DNA of 7,906 bases from an uncultured Prevotella sp. (lineage in GTDB: Bacteria; Bacteroidota; Bacteroidia; Bacteroidales; Bacteroidaceae). The position numbers and the translations under genes are program-made. This document shows positions 1-6,588 of the stretch, one piece after another. The notes beneath the pieces are model-generated. The model saw only the letters and a program-made list of their open reading frames with translations, did no database searches and had not been told where the DNA came from. The stretch covers positions 1 to 7,906 of the forward strand of contig CAMGFM010000053.1 in the NCBI GenBank assembly GCA_946055365.1. Direction: 5' to 3'. Position 1 is the stretch's first letter. Each line of letters begins with the position of its first letter.

Positions 1-3000
1 TGGGTTGGAGTTGACGCGAAAGTTGATGTGTATGTCTGTGGAGATGGCCCTGTCGGCGGTCTCTTTGTCGTCTGCTTCCTTTCTGCCGTCGCTGTGTGTG
101 TCAGCGGCGGTATTGTCTGTTGCTGCGTCAGGGATGTCGGTGGTTGCGGCGTGGGCGTTTTTGTTGTCACGAGGCTTCCATCGGATATAGTCATGTGTCT
201 GTGCGGCTCCGTTGTCTGCCACATTATACACAAATATGCTGTTGCGCCCCGGCGTGCCGGTGACATCTATGGTCACCTCGCCGTTGCCGCCTTTTATGGA
301 GCAGTTGCCTGTGAGGCTTGCAGAGCCGTAAAAGGTGTTGCCGTCAAAGGCGTGGGTGTCGTAGGCAAGCAGGTTGTTGGCCCTGATGTCAAGGTCGTAG
401 GTGAGGCGTGTGAGATTGCGGTGAGAGAGTGTGCCTGTGATGATGCCAATGTTGCCGCGGTCGTCGAGGATGGTGTCTCCGTCGAAGCGTATGCGGTCGG
501 GCGTGAGTCTCACGGTGTCGTTGCGCAGCGTATAAGTGGTGTTGAGGGCAGTGATGCGTGCCTTGCCGTTGGCCACGGCCTCTCCCACGAGGTTGATGCG
601 GTTGAGCGGTCCCACGAGATTGAGCCTGCCGTTGATGTCCACGTCAACTCGGTCCATGAACGAGCCGCAGAAGCTCTCCATGAACTCGCCCCTCGTGTCG
701 TGTGCGTCAAAGACGAGGTCGATGAAGTTGTGCTTGGGCGACACGTAGCCGCTGATGTCGGTGTGTCTGTCGCCCTCGTCGATGGCCCGCGCGTCTATCT
801 CTATGTTGCCGGCCTCGTGATTGAACGCCACGTCGGCGTGTAGCGTACCCATGCGTCCGTGTTCAAACAGGAAATTGTCTACCCTCAGCCTTGCGGCAAG
901 CAGCGGCGTGGAGTCAAAAGCCCCAGCCACGACAGCCTCACCCGTGGCCATGCCGTCAAATTCGACGGCGTGGAAGTTGACGAGGTTGAGTATGTAGTTG
1001 ACATCAATGTCCTTGAGCCTCACGGTAAGGCTGTCGTCCATGCTCTTTGTGGCAGCCCCGTCGATCTCTATGTACTGTCGGTCGTGGCTGATGAGGAAAC
1101 GGTTGACGAGGAGCTGCCTCTTGTTGTAGGTCACGTGCGACGGATGCACCCTCCAGAGGGTGTCGCCGATGCTGATGTTTGAGTCGGTAAACCTCACGTA
1201 GGCTGTGGGCAGGCTGTTTTCGTCGTGGGCAAAGGTGGCGTTGGCGTTGATGTTGCCCCGCAGTTGCAGACGGGCGTTGTCTCTGAACGTGAGAGAGGTG
1301 GCAAGGCTGTTGTCGTGAGCGTCGGCATCGAGCTCGAGAGCGAGTGTCTTGCCTTTGTCGCCCTGCCGCTTGAGCTTGACATTAGCGCGCAGTGCGTCGC
1401 CGGGCGACTCTATGCTGAGAGAGGTGTCGAGGAAACGGGTGTTGTCATAGGTGAACGAGGGTATGTCACACCACAGGTCTATCTTGCCAGCCTCGTCGTC
1501 GACCACTCCGCTGATGTTCATCGTGCCGTGCAAGTCTACGGGTATGCCCATCAGATGACGCAGCCATTTGACATCGGTGATGGAGGCGTTGAGTGTGAAA
1601 TCGTTGGCGTGGCCAATGGGTCTGGCGGTGAGTCCCGGTATGGTGGGCAGTTTTGCCACTACCATGTTTATAATGCTTTGTGGCAGGGTGGAAAGGTCAA
1701 GGCTGCCTGAGATGTCGGCGTTGCAGAAGTCGCTGGAGAGGCGCACGTAGTGGCTGTCGTGGTCAAAGCCTGTGGTGAGAGCGAGGCTGTCGACGGCATA
1801 GCGCATGGTGGCTGACTCCATGACGAAGTGTCTGGCGGCTATCTGGCCCTCTGCGTCGTTGATGCCGTTGCCCGAGATGTCGGCCGACAGCTCCGCGCTG
1901 AAGCGAGCGTCGTGCCACTTGTCAGAGAGCGACAGAGCCTTGGGCGCAAGCGTGGCGAGCGTTGCGTCAAGGTGCAGCTGAGGCACGGCCGAGGAGCGGT
2001 TGAGGCTGCCGTCTATGCTGAACGACACGTTGGGGTCGTCCATGTTCATCGTGAGACTCATGATGCGGTTGGAGAGAGAGGTCGCAAAACTGAGTCTGTT
2101 GTAGGTGTAGTGATTGTAGGTGGCGTCGCTGATGTCGCCGTGTGCGTCAAACGACTGCAAGGACTTGCCTCTTGCCTCCACGCTTGCCGAGAGAGTGCCT
2201 ATGTTGTTGTCGGCGAGTAGCTCGCCGAGGTCAAAGCTATTGCCGTCGGCCTTTATGTCATATATCCCGTTTTCTCTCTTTGCCGTGACCGTGATGCTGC
2301 CTGGAGTCGTGGCTATGCTGCATTGTGCGTGGAAGTCCTGTCCTTTGCCTGCGGCTTGTCCATTGACGGCTATGTCGCCGAGGCGGTCTGCGATGTCGGG
2401 CAGGCCCTTGCCCGTGATGACCTCGGCTATGTGCGACAGGCTGTGGCGGCGTGCGCTTGCGTTGTCGAGCTGTATGGCCCAGCGAGTGTCGTTGTCGCGC
2501 TTCTCCACCTTGCCGCTGGCAGACAATAGGATGTCGCTGTCTTGGGTGTTGACCTCAAATGACCTTATGTGAAGTGAGCTGTCGTTGCCGTGGAAGCGCG
2601 TGTGAATGGAGAGCATGAGCCGCATGGAGTCTAAGGAGGGCATGAGGCAGGCGAGGTCGCGGGGCGACAGGCTGGTGATGTCTATCGTGCCGTCAAAGGA
2701 GAGGGTGTGTGGCAGGAGTTTTCCGCCGTCGTCCTTGGCATAGCGTGCCGTGAGCTGCGGGGCAAGTAAGCATGTGTTGGGCAGCTCGAGGCGCAAATGG
2801 CTGACACTCGCCCCCCTGCGTCCTGCCACGGCGTGCAGGGAGAGCGTCTTGACCGCCAGTCCGCTCCTCTCGTTGAACGATATGCGCTTGACGTTGACGT
2901 TGAGAGAGTCGTCGGTGATGCGGTTGACAAAGACGCGCGCGCTCAAGTCTCTCACGTGAATGTTGTGAGGGGAGAGGCGAGTGGTGTCGCCGAGGTCGTC

Positions 3001-3483
3001 AAGCACACGGTAGCGCAGCTCGCTGTTGCGTATGATGAGCGACTTGACCTGCAAGTCGAGCGGAGTCTTGGCCTTTGTGGAGTCCTTGGAGGCGAGCGCG
3101 TCAACGATGAACTGGAAGTTGTGGTCGTCTTGTGCCGTCTTGCGGTAGAGGTCGGCCCTCATGCCGAAAAACTGCGCCGAGTTGATTTCTATGCGCCCGT
3201 CCATTATGAGTGTCATAATGCTTATCTTGACAGAGGCGCGCGACACCTTGAGCATCTCCTTGCGGTCGAGGTCGTCGATGCGTATGTCGTCGATGATAAG
3301 GCGGTTGGCAAAGCCGAGGTCTATACGCCCTATGCGGACTTCCGTGCCGAGCATCTCGTGCAGCACATTGCCCACGCTCCTGCCAAGAAATGACTGGATG
3401 AGGGGAATGTGGAGCAGGGTCACGATGGCGACATAGAGGCCCACGATGGTCCATATCACAATGTTGATTATGCGGCGTATCAA
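1..3483 (-). CDS. tamB: TamB-like translocation and assembly module protein (AsmA/DUF490 superfamily), 3' end missing
   Basis: Seen: this minus-strand frame has no stop from 3507 down to the window edge, giving about 1161 visible residues. After the proposed TTG start (3481-3483) comes a basic stretch (IRRIINIV) and one hydrophobic segment, about residues 5-27. Then follows the AsmA/TamB-type opening IPLIQSFLGRSVGNVLHEML (27-46) and GTEVRIGRIDLGF. The body is monotonous alternating polar/hydrophobic sequence with many Asp/Asn turns, as expected for the long beta-groove. Near the edge come SIFVYNVADNG (1082-1092), an Asp/Ala/Thr-rich linker (about 1105-1148) and DIHINFRVNSNP, which resembles the entry to the C-terminal TamB domain. 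Known: TamB is anchored in the inner membrane, spans the periplasm and works with an Omp85-type partner (TamA, or TamL in Bacteroidetes) in outer-membrane protein assembly or phospholipid transfer. Inferred: several hundred C-terminal residues lie beyond the edge. The gene is divergent from nqr, with no functional link obvious. A generic AsmA-like protein is the alternative; the length favours TamB. Confidence 0.92.
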   Translation of the reverse strand, partial: MIRRIINIVIWTIVGLYVAIVTLLHIPLIQSFLGRSVGNVLHEMLGTEVRIGRIDLGFANRLIIDDIRIDDLDRKEMLKVSRASVKISIMTLIMDGRIEINSAQFFGMRADLYRKTAQDDHNFQFIVDALASKDSTKAKTPLDLQVKSLIIRNSELRYRVLDDLGDTTRLSPHNIHVRDLSARVFVNRITDDSLNVNVKRISFNERSGLAVKTLSLHAVAGRRGASVSHLRLELPNTCLLAPQLTARYAKDDGGKLLPHTLSFDGTIDITSLSPRDLACLMPSLDSMRLMLSIHTRFHGNDSSLHIRSFEVNTQDSDILLSASGKVEKRDNDTRWAIQLDNASARRHSLSHIAEVITGKGLPDIADRLGDIAVNGQAAGKGQDFHAQCSIATTPGSITVTAKRENGIYDIKADGNSFDLGELLADNNIGTLSASVEARGKSLQSFDAHGDISDATYNHYTYNRLSFATSLSNRIMSLTMNMDDPNVSFSIDGSLNRSSAVPQLHLDATLATLAPKALSLSDKWHDARFSAELSADISGNGINDAEGQIAARHFVMESATMRYAVDSLALTTGFDHDSHYVRLSSDFCNADISGSLDLSTLPQSIINMVVAKLPTIPGLTARPIGHANDFTLNASITDVKWLRHLMGIPVDLHGTMNISGVVDDEAGKIDLWCDIPSFTYDNTRFLDTSLSIESPGDALRANVKLKRQGDKGKTLALELDADAHDNSLATSLTFRDNARLQLRGNINANATFAHDENSLPTAYVRFTDSNISIGDTLWRVHPSHVTYNKRQLLVNRFLISHDRQYIEIDGAATKSMDDSLTVRLKDIDVNYILNLVNFHAVEFDGMATGEAVVAGAFDSTPLLAARLRVDNFLFEHGRMGTLHADVAFNHEAGNIEIDARAIDEGDRHTDISGYVSPKHNFIDLVFDAHDTRGEFMESFCGSFMDRVDVDINGRLNLVGPLNRINLVGEAVANGKARITALNTTYTLRNDTVRLTPDRIRFDGDTILDDRGNIGIITGTLSHRNLTRLTYDLDIRANNLLAYDTHAFDGNTFYGSASLTGNCSIKGGNGEVTIDVTGTPGRNSIFVYNVADNGAAQTHDYIRWKPRDNKNAHAATTDIPDAATDNTAADTHSDGRKEADDKETADRAISTDIHINFRVNSNP

Positions 3484-3562
3484 AACTATGTAGTCGTTTA
3501 AGGATGTTTATATGAAGAAAAGAATGGTCGTGCAGGGGCATCACGGCATGACGTGTCGCGGC

Positions 3563-3640
3563 AAGTGGCACTTTGCTGTGATGAAGTGGCGTTTTGCTGA
3601 CGGCAAAGTGGCGTTTTGCGGCTGTTAAAGTGCCTCTTTC
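3563..3640. repeat. Four degenerate tandem repeats, period 21-22 bp (AAGTGGCGTTTTGCTG type)
   Basis: Seen: units begin at 3563 (AAGTGGCACTTTGCTG), 3584 (AAGTGGCGTTTTGCTG), 3606 (AAGTGGCGTTTTGCGG) and 3628 (AAGTGCCTCTTTC, decayed). The start-to-start spacings are 21, 22 and 22 bases, or roughly two turns of the double helix. The clearest unit, GCAAAGTGGCGTTTTGC at 3603-3619 region, is an imperfect palindrome (GCAAA...TTTGC). The array lies upstream of tamB and would sit in its 5' leader if the promoter at about 3800-3830 is right. Function unknown: binding sites for a regulator, RNA-level elements or neutral expansion are all possible. Confidence 0.7.
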
Positions 3641-3730
3641 TTTTTACGTGATGGGCGTGCCGCATGTCTTTTCTCGTGTGACGGCGCGCCTCGGAATGTC
3701 GCGGCATAGAGTCGCAGAGGGTGCGGCAGG

Positions 3731-3790
3731 TCTCGCAAACGCCATTTTTGTCTCGGCAAATGTCTCTTTTGTCTCGCAAATGCCCTTTTG
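3731..3790. repeat. Three degenerate tandem repeats, period 19-21 bp (TCTCGCAAATGCCCTTTTG type)
   Basis: Seen: three head-to-tail units, TCTCGCAAACGCCATTTTTG (3731-3750), TCTCGGCAAATGTCTCTTTTG (3751-3771) and TCTCGCAAATGCCCTTTTG (3772-3790). They share the theme GCAAA, then five or six variable bases, then TTTTG with the cluster at 3563-3640, so the two clusters look like diverged relatives separated by a G+C-rich spacer. They end about 10 bases from the proposed tamB -7 box and would form the very start of the tamB transcript. Three short units with varying length and no unique spacers do not make a CRISPR array. Confidence 0.72.
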
Positions 3791-3799
3791 AACGAAAAG

Positions 3800-3830
3800 C
3801 AAAATTAATAAAAATATCCGTAACGTGAAA
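3800..3830 (-). promoter_or_regulatory. Candidate tamB promoter, Bacteroidetes type
   Basis: On the minus strand, TAATTTTG (3807 to 3800) matches the Bacteroidetes -7 consensus TAnnTTTG exactly. TTTC (3830 to 3827), 19 bases upstream, is one mismatch from the -33 TTTG. Transcription would start near 3793-3796, giving a leader of roughly 310 nt that contains both repeat clusters. The long leader is a reason for caution; a closer, weaker promoter cannot be excluded. Confidence 0.42.
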
Positions 3831-3878
3831 TTGTGCCGCATGTTTTTTTGAAGACGCACAAATAAAAGGATGCAAATC

Positions 3879-3910
3879 TTTCCGTTATCAACAAATTTTT
3901 GTTAATTTTG
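3879..3910 (+). promoter_or_regulatory. Candidate nqr operon promoter, Bacteroidetes type
   Basis: TAATTTTG at 3903-3910 is an exact match to the Bacteroidetes -7 consensus TAnnTTTG. TTTC at 3879-3882, 20 bases upstream, is a three-of-four match to the -33 TTTG. The predicted start is just downstream, near 3915-3920, leaving a leader of about 100 nt before nqrA. No competing exact match was noticed closer to the gene. Confidence 0.55.
3890..3903. promoter_or_regulatory. Perfect palindrome AACAAA-TT-TTTGTT in the nqr promoter spacer
   Basis: Seen: AACAAATTTTTGTT has two perfect 6-base arms around TT. It fills the promoter spacer and its last base is the first base of the proposed -7 box. A dimeric regulator bound here would occlude RNA polymerase, so an operator is a reasonable guess. 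The sequence is only A, C, G-poor and T-rich, so chance is a real alternative, and I do not recognise it as the site of a known regulator. Confidence 0.3.
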
Positions 3911-3925
3911 CGGACGGCAACAGAA

Positions 3926-3998
3926 TGTCCATAAGGGACAGTTTTGTGAATTGTCTGAAATAATAACCTTAGACGACAAATCAATTATCAATAGACAA
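3926..3998 (+). promoter_or_regulatory. nqr mRNA leader with short, partly exclusive stems
   Basis: Seen: TGTCC (3926-3930) and GGACA (3936-3940) form a 5-bp stem with a 5-base loop. TTGTCT (3951-3956) can pair with AGACAA (3993-3998). The GACA of the first stem can instead pair with the TGTC at 3952-3955, so the elements TGTC, GACA, TGTC, GACA, GACA compete. The stems are short and no U-run follows, so this is weak evidence for regulation; it fits no riboswitch class I know. Confidence 0.25.
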
Positions 3999-4020
3999 AA
4001 TCATATCATTTAATATTTAT

Positions 4021-5373
4021 ATGGCAAATGTAATAAAGTTACGAAAGGGCTTGGACATTAACCTTAAGGGCAAGGCGGCCGAAAGGAAGCTCCCGGCAGG
4101 CAAGTGTTCGCAGTATGCTCTTGTACCCGACGACTTCGTGGGTGTCGTCCCGAAGGTTGTGGTCCGCGAGGGCGACAAGGTGAAGGCGGGAGACCCGTTG
4201 TTTGTCAACAAACGGGCTACGGACGTGAGGTTTTCCTCACCTGTGAGCGGTGTCGTCTCGGCTATTGTGAGAGGAGACCGCAGAAAAGTGCTTGGAGTGG
4301 TGGTGGACGCTGACGGCGAGCAGCAGTATGCCGACTTCGGACGCAAGGACGTGACAAAGATGGACGGCGAGGCCGTGGTGAAGTCGCTTCTGGAGGCCGG
4401 ATTGTTCGGCTATATCAACCAGTTGCCCTATGCCGTGTCTACAACTCCTGACACCACGCCAAAGGCAATATTCGTGAGCGCGCTCAGAGACATGCCTCTC
4501 GCAGGCAGCTTTGACTTTGAGCTCAAGGTCAATGAGGCTGACTTCCAGACTGGACTCACCGCTCTCTCGAGGATAGCCAAGACATGGCTCGGCATAGGCG
4601 CGGCACAGAACAGCGCGGCTCTCACGGGAGCCAAGGACGTGGAGGTTTGCGTGTTTGACGGCCCTTGCCCCGCAGGCAACGTGGGCGTGCAGGTGAACAA
4701 CATAGACCCCGTGAACAAGGGCGAGACCGTGTGGACGGTTGACCCGACGGCAGTGATATTCTTCGGACGACTCTTCAACAGCGGCAAGGTAGACCTGAGA
4801 CGCACCGTGGCACTCGCAGGCAGCGAAATGAAAGAGCCTGCCTATGTGGATGTGCTGGTGGGACAGAAGATAGCCACTGTCGTGGACGGCAGGCTCGCAC
4901 GAGAGGCTCACGTGAGGCTCATCAACGGCAATCCGCTCACGGGACGCAAGTGTATAAAGGACGACTACGTAGGCGCGCACACCTCTGAGATAACAGCCAT
5001 ACCCGAAGGCGATGACGTGGACGAGATGTTCGGATGGATAATGCCGCGCACCAACGATTTCTCCGTCAACCGCAGCTATTTCACATGGCTCTGCGGAGGC
5101 AAGAAAGAGTATGCTCTCGACGCTCGCGTCAAGGGCGGAGAGCGTCACATGATTATGAGCGGCGAGTATGACAAGGTGTTGCCCATGGACATCTATGCCG
5201 AATATCTCATCAAGGCCATCATATCTGGCGACATAGACCGCATGGAGGCTCTCGGCATCTATGAGGTGTCGCCCGAGGACTTCGCTCTTGCCGAGTTTGT
5301 CGACTCTTCAAAGCTTGAGTTGCAGCACATCGTGCGCAAGGGACTTGACATGCTGCGCAAGGAAAACTCATAA
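4021..5373 (+). CDS. nqrA: Na+-translocating NADH:quinone oxidoreductase subunit A
   Basis: NqrA is the cytoplasmic subunit of the Na+-NQR pump, implicated in quinone binding, and it distinguishes NQR from the related Rnf complex, which lacks it. Seen: 450 residues, close to the 440-450 usual for the family. It opens with the typical IKLRKGLDINLKG (5-17), followed by a barrel-sandwich (lipoyl-like) region with VREGDKVKAGDPLFV (48-62) and SSPVSGVVSAI (72-82). The family core VFDGPCPAGNVGVQVNNIDP (211-230) leads into ETVWTVDP. VALAGSEMKEPAYVDVLVG lies at 263-281 and the C-terminal LGIYEVSPEDFALAEFV at 411-427. No signal peptide or membrane segment is visible. ATG at 4021 is preceded by A+T-rich sequence without a Shine-Dalgarno motif. 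First gene of the operon; nqrB follows after 42 bp. The C-terminal FVDSSK (426-431) replaces the FVCPGK I recall from Vibrio. Confidence 0.97.
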   Translation: MANVIKLRKGLDINLKGKAAERKLPAGKCSQYALVPDDFVGVVPKVVVREGDKVKAGDPLFVNKRATDVRFSSPVSGVVSAIVRGDRRKVLGVVVDADGEQQYADFGRKDVTKMDGEAVVKSLLEAGLFGYINQLPYAVSTTPDTTPKAIFVSALRDMPLAGSFDFELKVNEADFQTGLTALSRIAKTWLGIGAAQNSAALTGAKDVEVCVFDGPCPAGNVGVQVNNIDPVNKGETVWTVDPTAVIFFGRLFNSGKVDLRRTVALAGSEMKEPAYVDVLVGQKIATVVDGRLAREAHVRLINGNPLTGRKCIKDDYVGAHTSEITAIPEGDDVDEMFGWIMPRTNDFSVNRSYFTWLCGGKKEYALDARVKGGERHMIMSGEYDKVLPMDIYAEYLIKAIISGDIDRMEALGIYEVSPEDFALAEFVDSSKLELQHIVRKGLDMLRKENS

Positions 5374-5415
5374 GACAAGGTTATAACCCAGTAACGACAA
5401 TCAATAAGTGAAAGT

Positions 5416-6576
5416 ATGAATTTTCTCAGAAAATATCTCAATGACGTGAAGCCCAACTTTGAAAAGGGCGGCAAGCTACACGCTTTCCGCAGCGTTTTCG
5501 ACGGCTTCGAGACTTTCCTGTTTGTACCTAACGAAACATCCAAGACAGGCACACACATCCACGATGCCATTGACTCAAAGCGCATCATGAGTATTGTGGT
5601 GATAGCACTCCTGCCGGCTTTGCTCTTCGGTATGTACAACGTGGGATTTCAGAATTACAAGGCTGCAGGCACTCTTGAGTCTGCCTCTTTCCTCGCTATC
5701 TTCTTCTATGGCTTCCTTCAGGTGCTGCCCAAGATACTCGTGAGCTACATCGTGGGTCTCGGCATAGAGTTCGCATGGGCGCAGTGGAAAGGCGAGGAAA
5801 TACAGGAGGGCTACCTCGTGTCGGGTATCATCATCCCTCTCATCCTTCCGGTGGGATGTCCGCTGTGGGCTCTTGTCGTGGCGGTGGCTTTTGCTGTCAT
5901 CATAGGCAAGGAAATCTTCGGCGGCACGGGCATGAACATCTTTAATGTCGCCCTTATAGCGCGCGCTTTCCTCTTCTTCTCCTATCCCACAAAGATGAGT
6001 GGCGACACGGTGTGGGTGGCCACCGACAGCATCTTTGGCCTTGGCAACACTCTTAGCGACGCAAGCACATGCGCCACGCCTCTCGGCGAGGTGGCAGTGG
6101 GCAAGATGCCCGACAGCAGCCTCTGCGACATGGTGTGCGGCTTCATCCCTGGCAGCATCGGAGAGACAAGTGTCATCGCCATAGCCATAGGTGCCGTGAT
6201 ACTGCTGTGGACTGGCATCGCCTCATGGCGCACCATGCTCAGCGTGTTTGTGGGCGGTGCCGTGACGGCGTTGCTCTTTGAGTCGCTCGACATGACCAAC
6301 ATCCCCTGGTATGAGCATCTTGTGCTTGGCGGTTTCTGCTTCGGAGCCGTGTTTATGGCTACAGACCCCGTGACATCTGCACGCACCAGCTGCGGACAGT
6401 ACTGGTATGGACTGCTCATAGGTGTCATCGCTGTTGTCATACGCGTCATGAACCCGGGCTATCCTGAGGGTATGATGCTCGCCATTCTTCTTATGAACAT
6501 GTTTGCTCCTACCATTGACTATTGCGTGGTGCAGAAAAACATTTCAAAGCGAATGAAACGTCTAACCAACAAATAA
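5416..6576 (+). CDS. nqrB: Na+-translocating NADH:quinone oxidoreductase subunit B
   Basis: NqrB is the main membrane subunit. It carries a covalent FMN and a riboflavin, takes part in quinone reduction and is held to form part of the Na+ path. Seen: 386 residues (Vibrio about 415). A soluble N-terminus is followed by HDAIDSKRIMSIVVIALLPA (49-68), the NqrB/RnfD entry motif. Roughly nine or ten hydrophobic segments follow, near 57-77, 90-118, 133-162, 175-190, 252-268, 272-290, 301-316, 329-347 and 353-370. Conserved blocks are KEIFGGTGMNIFNVALIARA (165-184), FMATDPVTSA (313-322) and MNPGYPEGMMLAILLMNMFA (345-364). The flavin site is D215-A-S-T-C-A-T221, making Thr221 the likely FMN phosphoester residue, comparable to Thr236 of Vibrio cholerae. 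Cys219 sits where the general consensus has Gly. There is a 42-bp gap after nqrA with no Shine-Dalgarno motif; nqrC follows after 12 bp. RnfD is excluded by length and by the neighbouring nqrA. Confidence 0.97.
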   Translation: MNFLRKYLNDVKPNFEKGGKLHAFRSVFDGFETFLFVPNETSKTGTHIHDAIDSKRIMSIVVIALLPALLFGMYNVGFQNYKAAGTLESASFLAIFFYGFLQVLPKILVSYIVGLGIEFAWAQWKGEEIQEGYLVSGIIIPLILPVGCPLWALVVAVAFAVIIGKEIFGGTGMNIFNVALIARAFLFFSYPTKMSGDTVWVATDSIFGLGNTLSDASTCATPLGEVAVGKMPDSSLCDMVCGFIPGSIGETSVIAIAIGAVILLWTGIASWRTMLSVFVGGAVTALLFESLDMTNIPWYEHLVLGGFCFGAVFMATDPVTSARTSCGQYWYGLLIGVIAVVIRVMNPGYPEGMMLAILLMNMFAPTIDYCVVQKNISKRMKRLTNK

Positions 6577-6588
6577 CTCTCTCGGAAT

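Larger units (their letters stand above)
3484..4020. other. Divergent intergenic region between tamB and nqrA, no gene found
   Basis: I find no credible gene in these 537 bases. The short open frames here use odd compositions (rich in Arg, His, Cys) and match no family I know. The tamB-proximal part (about 3540-3790) is mixed or G+C-rich and carries two clusters of degenerate repeats; the nqr-proximal part (about 3791-4020) is A+T-rich and carries the two promoter candidates. An 11-base direct repeat GTGCCGCATGT, each copy followed by a T-rich run, occurs at 3657-3667 and 3833-3843. TGTCGCGGCA occurs at 3554-3563 and 3697-3706. I see no tRNA, no hairpin plus U-run terminator and no riboswitch that I recognise. 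Confidence 0.75.

Noticed and set aside
28..843. Long plus-strand open frame opposite tamB (also 859-1182, 1225-1710, 1828-2220, 2797-3393)
   Set aside because: These frames are codon-aligned with the minus-strand tamB. They are Val/Ala/Glu-rich translations that arise when GAC, AAC, GCC and CAC codons are read in reverse, and they match no known family.
3101..3571. Minus-strand open frame with an ATG upstream of tamB
   Set aside because: It is in a different frame from tamB and its product is Arg/His/Pro-rich shadow sequence. It is only relevant if a one-base sequencing error exists near 3482-3485.
3563..3790. CRISPR array
   Set aside because: The units are degenerate, only about 20 bases, directly adjoining without unique spacers, and no cas gene is present.
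3834..3849. Rho-independent terminator at the T7 run
   Set aside because: No stable G+C-rich hairpin precedes the T run on the plus strand, and no gene ends there.
3498..3875. Minus-strand open frame covering most of the intergenic region, as a possible small gene or upstream exon of tamB
   Set aside because: It is rich in Arg, Cys and His, is built largely from the repeats, is out of frame with tamB and runs through the proposed tamB promoter. No recognisable domain.
3944..3961. Rex (NADH-sensing repressor) operator in the nqr leader
   Set aside because: Only the left half TTGTGAA fits the consensus; the right half (CTGAAAT) matches poorly, and the site lies downstream of the proposed promoter.
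4237..5148. 303-codon minus-strand open frame inside nqrA
   Set aside because: It is fully antisense to the well-recognised nqrA; its composition is that of a shadow frame.
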